The notes beneath the pieces are model-generated. The model was not told the origin of the DNA and searched no databases. It worked only from the letters and a program-made list of their open reading frames with translations. Positions 31,069 to 37,376 of a stretch of DNA of 37,376 bases are shown in pieces; the first letter of the stretch is position 1, and each line of letters begins with the position of its first letter. The stretch covers positions 1 through 37,376 of IMG/VR virus record IMGVR_UViG_3300021409_000085, one strand, 5' to 3'. The translations under genes were made by a program, and so were the position numbers. The stretch is from a virus.

Positions 31069-31422
31069 ATGAAGAAGTTCGCTTTGTTATTTGTGTTGTT
31101 TTGTGGCTTAGCGCATGCTGGGCCAAAGGAGACGCGCCTTGTCGCGACGTCAAAAGCGATCTTGGCCGACCAACTGAAAGACCCTGACTCGGCTAAATAC
31201 CGGCGTGTGGCTGTTATCCGCGGATCGGTTTGCGGTGAGATCAACGCAAAGAACAGTATGGGCGGCTACGTCGGCTACAGGCGATTCATGGTGGTGGACG
31301 AGTCTTCCGCAATTGACGATGACAGTGCACAGTTCGAAGAGCTATGGGGCACTGCGTGCGTTAAAAATCCACCGAAGCCGCTTTCGCCCACGCACTGGAG
31401 CGACGCCAGGCTGAAAGACTAA
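31069..31422 (+). CDS. Small exported protein, moron-like (117 aa)
   Basis: A 117-residue protein with a clear signal peptide (MKKFALLFVLFCGLAHAG, cleavage after AHA). The mature domain, about 98 residues, has DQLKDPDSAKYRRVAVIRG, SVCGEINAKNSMGGYVGYRR, and two Cys that could form a disulfide. I recognise this CGExNAKNSxGGYVGYRRF pattern from small periplasmic proteins of unknown function in proteobacteria. It has its own AAAGGAG ribosome-binding site and is followed by a strong terminator. It lies directly after cI, so it could be expressed from the lysogen. This is the classic place for a lysogenic conversion gene. Host benefit, for example envelope alteration or superinfection exclusion, is unknown. 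Confidence 0.75.
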   Translation: MKKFALLFVLFCGLAHAGPKETRLVATSKAILADQLKDPDSAKYRRVAVIRGSVCGEINAKNSMGGYVGYRRFMVVDESSAIDDDSAQFEELWGTACVKNPPKPLSPTHWSDARLKD

Positions 31423-31456
31423 AACCGGAGCGAGACGTTCTCGTCCTATCCTCAAT

Positions 31457-31480
31457 GCCCCGATAATCGGGGCTTTTTTT
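31457..31480 (+). terminator. Intrinsic terminator after the moron gene
   Basis: Stem GCCCCGA, loop TAA, stem TCGGGGC, then seven T on the plus strand. It ends the cI-moron transcript and insulates the following promoter. Confidence 0.92.
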
Positions 31481-31522
31481 CGCCCTTACGATCTGGAACT
31501 GTCGCACCATCGCTAACGTCTT

Positions 31523-31573
31523 TAGCGCGACGCTACATTAATTGCTTTACTTAGTTTAGCGATTCGCTATAAT
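31523..31573 (+). promoter_or_regulatory. CI-controlled rightward promoter with two operators
   Basis: A perfect operator copy TAGCGATTCGCTA (31557-31569) overlaps a consensus -10 TATAAT (31568-31573). A weak -35 lies near 31546-31552. A second related palindrome TAGCGCGACGCTA lies at 31523-31535. It drives the rightward operon of small genes, ParB, xis and int. The match to the cro/cI operators shows that CI probably represses it. Confidence 0.75.
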
Positions 31574-31629
31574 CAGTCTTCGAAACGAGCTCAGCACCCG
31601 CTGTGCTTCACTTGGAGGACTGACCAGCG

Positions 31630-31782
31630 ATGAATCACTTCATTGTCACCGTGCGGACAAGCACGTCGAGCACGACCTACCCTGCCCTCGCTCCATCAAG
31701 CAGCGCCGCATACGCAAATGCTGCCGACCTGTTCGGCGACGCTCCATGCGGCATCACTGTCGTGCCAGGCCGCGCATCGTGA
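31630..31782 (+). CDS. Small first gene of the right operon (50 aa)
   Basis: A 50-residue protein (MNHFIVTVRTSTSSTTYPAL..., ending ADLFGDAPCGITVVPGRAS) with a beta-strand start and a central Ala-rich segment. A GGAGG-like site (CTTGGAGGA) lies 13 bases upstream of the ATG. Its TGA overlaps the next gene's GTG by four bases (GTGA), giving coupled translation. This style of peptide (HFIVTV..., AADLFG...) is one I have seen in small phage proteins, but its function is not known. As the first gene after a CI-repressed promoter, it is a candidate host-takeover or anti-defence protein. Confidence 0.65.
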   Translation: MNHFIVTVRTSTSSTTYPALAPSSSAAYANAADLFGDAPCGITVVPGRAS

Positions 31783-32147
31783 ACACCGCGAACCACCAAG
31801 CTGCGCGGCTCGGCACTGGCCACCTCCATGACGCGCTCGAGGGCGCCCGCGACCTCGCGGCCCTGAACGCCTTCTGCGCCACCCAGGCCTGCGCGCCGGC
31901 GGAAGTGTCGGTCGACGGACGCCGCCTCGACATGCTGCGCATCTTCGACCTGATGCGCGCCCGCGGCTACGACGTCGCCGATCCAGTTCGCCCCCAACAC
32001 CAGCCAAGGAAAGGCTTCACCGGCTGGATCGTGCACGTCCGCATGCCAGGCGCCGAGCTGGACCTGGCGTTCTACACACCCGACCCCGTTCCGCCGGCCC
32101 GCAAGCAGCCCCGCAAGAAATCGGCCCTCACCTCTCAAGCCCACTAG
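31779..32147 (+). CDS. Hypothetical early right-operon protein (122 aa, GTG start)
   Basis: A 122-residue protein. The N-terminal half is helical (LHDALEGARDLAALNAFCATQ), and the middle contains RRLDMLRIFDLMRARGYDVADPV. A beta-rich end (GWIVHVRMPGAELDLAFYTPD) is followed by a basic tail (ARKQPRKKSALTSQ). The GTG start at 31779 overlaps the previous stop (GTGA). An alternative upstream ATG (31746) would lie inside the previous gene. No known domain is recognised. The basic tail hints at nucleic acid binding, but nothing more can be said. Confidence 0.6.
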   Translation: MNTANHQAARLGTGHLHDALEGARDLAALNAFCATQACAPAEVSVDGRRLDMLRIFDLMRARGYDVADPVRPQHQPRKGFTGWIVHVRMPGAELDLAFYTPDPVPPARKQPRKKSALTSQAH

Positions 32148-32155
32148 GAACCATC

Positions 32156-32419
32156 GTGAACATCTATATTCCATCAGCATCGCCGCAGGCCTTCCGCGAG
32201 CGCGTGATTGATCCAGTCGACAGGGAACTGTCGATCGGCGATCCACGCAGCCCCGAATACCGCCAGGGCATGCTCAACATACTCGCGTTCCGCGAACAGC
32301 TGGCTGCGTTCCCCTCGCATCCCTACCCGCTTGGCACTGCTCAATCGGACGCTTACTCCGCCGGGGTTGAACGCGGTCATGCGCTGTTCCGTCGCCTCCA
32401 TCCCATCCCCACCGTCTAA
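32156..32419 (+). CDS. Hypothetical early right-operon protein (87 aa, GTG start)
   Basis: An 87-residue, mostly helical protein (FRERVIDPVDRELSIGDPRSPEYRQGMLNILAFREQ) with a C-terminal SAGVERGHALFRRLHPI. The start is GTG at 32156 with an AGGAA site, 8 bases after the previous stop; 17 bases separate it from parB. The Y-S-A-G-V-E-R-G-H-A pattern is common in small phage proteins that carry no assigned function. Likely an accessory early protein. Confidence 0.6.
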   Translation: MNIYIPSASPQAFRERVIDPVDRELSIGDPRSPEYRQGMLNILAFREQLAAFPSHPYPLGTAQSDAYSAGVERGHALFRRLHPIPTV

Positions 32420-32436
32420 GCCCACCAGGAGCCATT

Positions 32437-34659
32437 GTGACCCTACCACCACCCCTCTCGCCTCATGACGCAGCGACTGCCGACGCGCAAGCGCTGCACG
32501 CCTTGGATGACGGCTACTACGGCCTGTTCGAAATCGCCAAACTGCGCGCGTCGCCCGACAACCGCAAGCGCTTCAATGAGCAGGCGCTGCAGGAGCTGGC
32601 CGCCAGCATCAAGTCGATGGGCGTCGCCCAGCCGATCCTGATCCGGCCCGTCGCGCCGACCGACGAGGACCCGGCGATTTTCGAGATCGTCGCCGGCGAG
32701 CGCCGCTTCCGCGCGTCGAAGATTGCCGGCATGGAGACGATCCCCGCGATGTGCCGCACGCTGAGCAACCTGGACGCGGCGAAGATCCGCATCCTGGAGA
32801 ACCTGCAGCGCGAAGACCCGCACCCAATGGAAGAAGCAGAGGGCTACCAGCTGCTCATGCTGCAGCACGGTTTCACAGCCGATCAGCTGGTCGACGAGGT
32901 CAAGAAAAGCCGCGCCTATATCTACGGCCGCCTCAAGCTGTGCGCGCTGACGCCCGAGGTGCGCGAGCAGTTCCTCGAGGACAAAATCCCAGCGTCGACG
33001 GCACTGCTGATTGCGCGCATCCCTGTGCCGGCACTGCAGGCGAAAGCCCTGGGCGAGATCCTGAACCCGCCGGTATGGCAAGGTAACGAACCCCTCTCCT
33101 ATCGCAAGGCGGTCGAACACATCCAGACACGCTACATGCTGGACCTCTCGACCGCGGTCTTCAAACTGAACGACGGCAAGCTGCTGGCCGCTGCCGGCAG
33201 CTGCGTGAAGTGCCCAAAGCGCGCCGGGAACCAGCCGGAGCTATTCCCTGGCGTTCGTGCAGACGTCTGCACTGATCCGGAATGCTTTGCGGAGAAGAAG
33301 GCTGCGCATCACAACGCGACCATCGTCGAGGCGAATAAGGCCGGCGTGCCGGTGCATGAGGGCTTGGAAGGCCTCAAGCTGCACGAGGCAAGCTGGCAAC
33401 GCTCGGCCGAGCTGGTCAACACCAATGCGCATATCAGCTACTTCGCGCGCAATGCACCCTCGACCGGGAACCAGGGAGTGATCGGAAAGTACCTCGATGA
33501 CGAAGCGCTGCCGCCCGTCGCGGCCTACGTCAAGAACAAGGCTGGCGAACCCGTCCCCCTGTACAGCCGCGAGTCCATTCAATCGGCGCTGGAAGCAGTT
33601 GGCGCATGCGAAACGGTCGAGGGCCACGCCGAGCGCATGCGCGCGATCGAGGCGGATCCAAGCAAGGCGCCACCGAAGTCGGACTTCCAGCTCCGCCAGG
33701 AACAGGAACAGCTGGAACGCCAGGCGGCGTTTGAGGCTGCCGAGAAGGAAAGTGCTTTCAGGCTCGCGCTGTACAAACAGTTGCGACAGCGCGCCAGCAT
33801 TGACGGCCTCGGCTTGGCATCGCTGCGCGAATACACCAAGGCGGTAACCGAAGAACACGACTTGAAAGCGGTCTTGCACGATTTGTACGAGCACGATGTC
33901 CGCACCGACCTGGATTCGTTCATCGCCACTGCCGACTCCGGCACGCTGCAGTTGCTGCTGATTGATTTGTTCCTGGGCTCCATGCTTAAGGTGGACTGGT
34001 ACGCCCTCAAGAATGGCACTGCCGGCGATGACGGCTTCGAGACAATCATGGCTATGTCCCGCCATGAAGGCATCGATCCGGTCCAGGTGCGCGAAGAGCT
34101 GTTCCCGTCGCCGATCGACGTCACGCCAATGCAATATGGCGACCTGGTCGCGTTCATCGGTAACTACCCGCAGCGGCTGGCCGAGCTGACCAGCATCGTG
34201 CTCGAGCATCCGCGCGGCGAACTGGTCGGCATGCTCGAGCGGGCCGCAACCGAACACGGATACGTGTACAAGGACCGCGCATTTGTCCGCCTGGACGAGA
34301 CGCCGGCCGAAGCGCCGGAGCCGCCTGCAGCCTTGGCGGTAGACACCGCGGCGCCGATGGTGGGCGACGGTAGTGACGCGGCCGACGATGCCGACGACCT
34401 TGCCGAGCAGCTGGAACAGGTCGAAGCGGCCAAGCCAGTAACGAAAGCAACAAACCCAAAGTCCACGAAATCCAAAGCGGCGCCGGCAGCAACCAAGGAC
34501 GCGAAGAAGGCGGCGTCGGCGAAGTCCTCCGGCAAGACTACCAGGAAGGCGCCCGCAGCCGCCTACGACGATAGCCCTTGGCCCTTCCCCAAATCGTCGA
34601 CAGAGCCCCGTGATGGCGCGACGGTTGGCTCGCCGGCAGGCACGGAGGTGGCAGCATGA
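32437..34659 (+). CDS. ParB/RepB/Spo0J-like protein without ParA partner
   Basis: A 740-residue ParB-family protein. The N-terminal domain has ASIKSMGVAQPILIRPV, the nucleotide-binding motif EIVAGERRFRASKIAG (about residues 83-98), and ILENLQREDPHPMEEAEGYQLLM. A KorB-like helix-turn-helix follows near FTADQLVDEVKKSRAYIYGRLKLC. A Cys cluster near residues 254-285 (SCVKCPKRAG, then DVCTDPECF) suggests a zinc site. The long C-terminal half has helical regions and a Lys/Ala-rich tail (about 665-715). Start is GTG at 32437, with an AGGAG site. No ParA or parS of the standard type is adjacent. The gene itself carries palindrome copy 3. It may be a DNA-binding regulator, or a clamp or segregation factor. 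Confidence 0.85.
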   Translation: MTLPPPLSPHDAATADAQALHALDDGYYGLFEIAKLRASPDNRKRFNEQALQELAASIKSMGVAQPILIRPVAPTDEDPAIFEIVAGERRFRASKIAGMETIPAMCRTLSNLDAAKIRILENLQREDPHPMEEAEGYQLLMLQHGFTADQLVDEVKKSRAYIYGRLKLCALTPEVREQFLEDKIPASTALLIARIPVPALQAKALGEILNPPVWQGNEPLSYRKAVEHIQTRYMLDLSTAVFKLNDGKLLAAAGSCVKCPKRAGNQPELFPGVRADVCTDPECFAEKKAAHHNATIVEANKAGVPVHEGLEGLKLHEASWQRSAELVNTNAHISYFARNAPSTGNQGVIGKYLDDEALPPVAAYVKNKAGEPVPLYSRESIQSALEAVGACETVEGHAERMRAIEADPSKAPPKSDFQLRQEQEQLERQAAFEAAEKESAFRLALYKQLRQRASIDGLGLASLREYTKAVTEEHDLKAVLHDLYEHDVRTDLDSFIATADSGTLQLLLIDLFLGSMLKVDWYALKNGTAGDDGFETIMAMSRHEGIDPVQVREELFPSPIDVTPMQYGDLVAFIGNYPQRLAELTSIVLEHPRGELVGMLERAATEHGYVYKDRAFVRLDETPAEAPEPPAALAVDTAAPMVGDGSDAADDADDLAEQLEQVEAAKPVTKATNPKSTKSKAAPAATKDAKKAASAKSSGKTTRKAPAAAYDDSPWPFPKSSTEPRDGATVGSPAGTEVAA
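33257..33272. repeat. 16-bp palindrome GTGCAGACGTCTGCAC, copy 3
   Basis: A perfect palindrome inside the parB-like gene, read as R-A-D-V-C-T around the Cys cluster. It is identical to the copies at 17813 and 24275. Confidence 0.95.
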
Positions 34660-34940
34660 CCCACTTGACCGACCCGAGCCAGTGCGTGGTTATCACCGCG
34701 GTCGTCGCCAGGCGTAAGCAGCTGCAGGAGCGCGTTAAATTTTTCGCCGACGCGCTGGGCAGGCCTCGACTCTCCACCGGCGCCGAGGTGTCGCATGCCG
34801 AGGCGGTAAAGCAGCTGCAGGAGACGGAAGCAGCCATGCGCGAGCTCGACAAGCGCGTGGTCCCGTGGCTGCATTGTCACCCCGACTGCAGTGACCTGTT
34901 CCCCGCCAAGCAGGCGGCCACCACTGCGCAGGCCGCGTGA
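34656..34940 (+). CDS. Small helical early protein (94 aa)
   Basis: A 94-residue protein. Long amphipathic helices with many Gln, Glu and Arg residues (KQLQERVKFFADALG, VKQLQETEAAMRELDKRV) suggest a coiled coil or helical hairpin. A Cys/His group follows (WLHCHPDCSDLF), which could bind metal. The ATG at 34656 overlaps the parB-like TGA by four bases (ATGA), so it is translationally coupled. It may partner with the ParB-like protein. I do not recognise a family. Confidence 0.6.
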   Translation: MTHLTDPSQCVVITAVVARRKQLQERVKFFADALGRPRLSTGAEVSHAEAVKQLQETEAAMRELDKRVVPWLHCHPDCSDLFPAKQAATTAQAA

Positions 34941-35176
34941 TGGGGAGCAGGAACAGCAGCTGGGACCAGCGGCGCCTGGCTGCCGCCTGCCTCAACCCGG
35001 GCGCGACCATGGGCCGGCACGCCGGCATCCAGCGGGAAAGTCCGGTGGGCGCCTACTCGCCGATGCGCAACTGCAAAGGCCCGTGCCGCAAGCGCCGCTC
35101 GCATATGCAGTTCACGGGCGCAAACACGATGTGCAACCAGTGCGTTCGACGCACGCCGAAAGGACCATCGCTATGA
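34940..35176 (+). CDS. Small basic zinc-ribbon-like protein (78 aa)
   Basis: A 78-residue basic protein with two Cys pairs: NCKGPC and MCNQC, separated by about 15 residues including KRRSHMQFTGAN. This C4 arrangement resembles a zinc ribbon. The N-terminus (RNSSWDQRRLAAACLNPGATMGRH) is also basic. ATG at 34940 overlaps the previous TGA (TGATG); a GTG three bases upstream is an alternative. Its own TGA overlaps the next ATG. It probably binds nucleic acid or acts as a transcription accessory factor. Function is unknown. Confidence 0.6.
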   Translation: MGSRNSSWDQRRLAAACLNPGATMGRHAGIQRESPVGAYSPMRNCKGPCRKRRSHMQFTGANTMCNQCVRRTPKGPSL

Positions 35177-35994
35177 AAACGAGTCAACTTGCCGGCGTCG
35201 AGCTGGACTACTGGGTAGCGCGAGCCGAGGGCTATGTGTGGGCGCCAGAGATTCAACCGCTGTCCGCCCGAGGCGTCCCTGCATACTCCACTGACTGGGC
35301 GCAGGGCGGGCCGATTATTGACGCCAAAGCTATCTATTTCGAACCATCAAACTATCAGACCGATGGCCCGATCTTTGCCTATGTTCTCCGTGACGGTGCG
35401 CCGTTGCATGGCGAGTACGGAGACACTAGGCTCCAGGCGGCGATGCGCGCGTATGTCGCCAGTGAGTTCGGGGAGGACGTCGGTGATCTGACCAGCGCGG
35501 ATGGACACGACGTCGGACACGAAGAGAGCGACCCTGCTGTTGTTCTGCCGCATGGTGCCGTGCCAGTCCCGTACACGGTCGACATGGCCCGCATGATGCT
35601 CGCCCTAGGCTATCGGTACCTACAGGAGAAAGCCCCTGAGCACTTGCCGGTGGTACTGCCGGCCACTGCAGCAGCGCACGACGTGGTGGCCGAGCGCCGG
35701 CGCCAAGTCGAGCAAGAAGGATGGACGCAAGCGCACGATGACGAGCACCCGAACGAAGAGATCGCCGCCTGCGCGGCCTTCTACGCCTTACCAGATGCTG
35801 CGCGCGAGTGGCCCGCAGAAGAGACCGGGTACGGAAATACATTCGGCGAAGCGATCTGGCCTGAAGACTGGACCAGGCCAAAAACTGGCGACCGGCGGCG
35901 CGAGCTGGTAAAGGCAGGAGCCCTCATCCTGGCCGAGATCGAGCGCCGGGATCGTGCGGACAGGCAGGCCGGCAGCAAGCACAGCCCACAGTAA
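35173..35994 (+). CDS. NinX-like (DUF2591) fused to a second phage domain
   Basis: A 273-residue protein that joins two parts normally found separately. Residues 1-115 match the NinX/DUF2591 layout: MKTSQLAGVELDYWVARAEG at the start, followed by YSTDWAQGGPIIDAKAIYFEP. The second half (about residues 155-265, HDVVAERRRQVEQEGWTQAHDDEHPNEEIAACAAFYAL, then DRRRELVKAGALILAEIERRDR) is a helical domain found as a stand-alone hypothetical in many phages. Role of both is unknown; NinX lies in the lambda-type nin region. ATG at 35173 overlaps the upstream stop (ATGA). There is no frameshift between the parts, so this is a true fusion. Confidence 0.75.
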   Translation: MKTSQLAGVELDYWVARAEGYVWAPEIQPLSARGVPAYSTDWAQGGPIIDAKAIYFEPSNYQTDGPIFAYVLRDGAPLHGEYGDTRLQAAMRAYVASEFGEDVGDLTSADGHDVGHEESDPAVVLPHGAVPVPYTVDMARMMLALGYRYLQEKAPEHLPVVLPATAAAHDVVAERRRQVEQEGWTQAHDDEHPNEEIAACAAFYALPDAAREWPAEETGYGNTFGEAIWPEDWTRPKTGDRRRELVKAGALILAEIERRDRADRQAGSKHSPQ

Positions 35995-36045
35995 ATAACA
36001 ACCACCGGCCGGCAGTGATCGCCGTCTAAAAGAGTCAGAACCAGA

Positions 36046-36324
36046 ATGCTACGCTACGTCACCATCTCAAAATTTGCACTGGAATCGGGTTACACCGAGG
36101 ACGCCATTCGGACAAAAATCCGAGACGGCATATGGGGGGAGGATCAAGTATGGAAGAAGGCGCCTGACGGCCGTGTCTTAATTAATGTAGAGGGGTATCA
36201 GGAATGGGTCGAGACGGCCGAGGTGTTAAAGCTGCATCGGAAAGCAGCATCGAAATCTCCTTCATGTATCAAGGCACCAGGTGCCGGGAACGCATCTCGC
36301 TCAAGCCCACGTCCGCTAATCTGA
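36046..36324 (+). CDS. xis: Excisionase (Xis-like)
   Basis: A 92-residue protein with a winged-helix-type sequence: YVTISKFALESGYTEDAIRTKIRDG, then EDQVWKKAPDGRVLINVEGYQEWVE. The SGYTEDAIRTKIRDGIW...KAPDGRVLINxEGYQEWVE pattern is that of small phage excisionases found directly upstream of an integrase. ATG at 36046; the ribosome-binding site is weak. The last 121 bases lie within the integrase reading frame, so the two are expressed together. It should direct excision rather than integration when the prophage is induced. Confidence 0.82.
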   Translation: MLRYVTISKFALESGYTEDAIRTKIRDGIWGEDQVWKKAPDGRVLINVEGYQEWVETAEVLKLHRKAASKSPSCIKAPGAGNASRSSPRPLI

Positions 36325-37376
36325 AGCGCGCGGAGAATCACCGCGCCGCCATCCTTCACGCGATCGCCACCGACAGCTTCGACTACGCAGCAACCTTCCC
36401 CAACTCGACGAACGCCGTGAAATTCGCGGCACAAAAGGGCGACGTCGAGCTGCTCGAGCACTACCTGGACAAATGGCTGGACGTCCAGAAGCAGCACCTC
36501 AAGACCAGCACCTACGACACCTATCGGAAGATCACCATGGGGAAACTGATCCCATGGTTCGGGCACCTGCATGTCTCAGCGATCGGAAAGAAGGACGTGA
36601 AGCTGCGCCTGGCCGACATCGACGCGACCAACAAGACGCTCGCGAACATTCAGAGCGTGCTGAGGAAAGCGATGCAGGATGCCGTCGACGACGAGATCAT
36701 CGAGAGCAACCCCTTCCACGGGTGGTGCTATTCGAAGAAGGAAGAAGTCAGAGAGCGCGACGAGATCGACCCGTTCACGAAGGACGAGCAGGCGGTCATT
36801 CTAGCGAGCCTGGAGGGCCAGGGCCGCAACCTGATCCAGTTCGCGTTCTGGACCGGCATGCGCACGTCGGAGCTGGTTGCGCTGGACTGGGGCGACGTCG
36901 ACTTCGTTCGCGGCGTTGTCCTCGTATCGCGCGCGATGACGCAGACGGCGAAGACAGCCGAGGTGCCGAAGACCGAGGCAGGCAGGCGTGAGGTTAAGCT
37001 CCTGGCCGGCGCGCTCGAGGCGCTGCAGGCACAGAAGCAGCACACCTGGCTCGCCGGCGCCGAGATCTTCCAGAACCCGCAGACCGGAAAACGATGGGCC
37101 GGTGACCAGCCAATTCGCAAGACATTATGGACGTGGGCCTTGAAGCGGGGTGGCGTGCGCTATCGCTATCCGTACCAGACCAGGCACACCTACGCCAGCA
37201 TGATGCTCTCGGCCGGGGAGCATCCGATGTGGGTGGCGAAACAGATGGGGCACGCGGACTGGACGATGATTGCGCGCACTTATGGGAAGTGGATGCCGGA
37301 TGCCGACAAGCTAGCAGGCACCCGGGCCGAGTCAGCCTTTGGTTCAGCCAAAGCAACGAATCAGGCTTGCGGCTAA
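36204..37376 (+). CDS. int: Tyrosine recombinase integrase
   Basis: A 390-residue phage integrase. The N-terminus is an arm-binding-type domain (SIEISFMYQGTRCRERISLKP, like Arm-DNA-bind_2), followed by a core-binding helical region. The catalytic domain has Arg 220 (GMRTSEL), a Lys in the beta-hairpin (KTAEVPKT), Arg 327 (YQTRHTY), His 350 (MGHADW) and Tyr 360 (ARTYGKW). The first box II His is replaced by Tyr 324, as in related phage integrases. The ATG at 36204 has an AGGGG site. Its stop codon is the last base of the window, so attP/attR should lie just beyond. It is transcribed from the CI-controlled right operon together with xis. Confidence 0.95.
   Translation: MGRDGRGVKAASESSIEISFMYQGTRCRERISLKPTSANLKRAENHRAAILHAIATDSFDYAATFPNSTNAVKFAAQKGDVELLEHYLDKWLDVQKQHLKTSTYDTYRKITMGKLIPWFGHLHVSAIGKKDVKLRLADIDATNKTLANIQSVLRKAMQDAVDDEIIESNPFHGWCYSKKEEVRERDEIDPFTKDEQAVILASLEGQGRNLIQFAFWTGMRTSELVALDWGDVDFVRGVVLVSRAMTQTAKTAEVPKTEAGRREVKLLAGALEALQAQKQHTWLAGAEIFQNPQTGKRWAGDQPIRKTLWTWALKRGGVRYRYPYQTRHTYASMMLSAGEHPMWVAKQMGHADWTMIARTYGKWMPDADKLAGTRAESAFGSAKATNQACG

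Noticed and set aside
1-37376. Prophage attachment sites within the window
   Set aside because: The integrase ends at the last base and the left end is mid-cassette. No direct repeat of the ends can be seen, so att sites lie outside.

Overview
This window is almost entirely one temperate siphovirus prophage of the HK97/lambda type. It ends exactly at the integrase stop codon on the right and at a small gene behind the lysis cassette on the left, so both attachment sites lie outside it. High GC, GC-ending codons and gene families typical of Burkholderiales prophages suggest a betaproteobacterial host, perhaps Oxalobacteraceae (Massilia-like). That assignment is inference only; no host gene is present.

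Layout. The control region at 30.2 kb splits the phage into a long leftward arm and a shorter rightward arm. Leftward (minus strand), from 30196 down to 1, run: a YdaS/Cro-like regulator; a CII-like (CP76/YmfL) regulator; a TOPRIM/SF3 primase-helicase; an AT-rich, iteron-bearing putative origin (25966-26235); a candidate late regulator (24958-25665); two hairpin terminators; an HNH endonuclease; a candidate cos interval; then TerS, TerL, portal, prohead protease and major capsid. Next come six accessory head-region genes, including a lectin-like repeat protein, followed by head-tail connectors, tail tube, G/GT tail chaperones with a clear -1 frameshift site, tape measure, tail tip genes, a modular 1507-residue J-like protein, and a lysis cassette (membrane protein, lysozyme-like protein, three-TM holin).

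Rightward (plus strand), from 30282, run: a cleavable LexA/S24-type CI repressor; a small exported moron-like protein; a terminator; and a promoter overlapping a perfect copy of the CI operator motif. That promoter leads an operon of three small unknown genes, a 740-residue ParB-like protein without ParA, three further small or medium genes (one a NinX-type fusion), an excisionase, and a tyrosine integrase.

How it works together. Three motif copies (TAGCGATTCGCTA type) spaced exactly 24 bp between cro and cI, plus two at the right promoter, make a compact OR/OL-like switch. CI therefore probably silences both the replication/late arm and the ParB-xis-int arm. Repeated hairpin-plus-U-tract elements sit just upstream of several late genes (capsid, tail tube, tape measure, tip, lysis). 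These suggest processive antitermination or expression tuning.

The points most worth a second look are: a 16-bp perfect palindrome (GTGCAGACGTCTGCAC) present three times, once inside the parB-like gene; a signal-peptide-like N-terminus on the major capsid protein; the intra-operon terminators; the iteron cluster; and the repeat-rich lectin-like protein in the head gene block.
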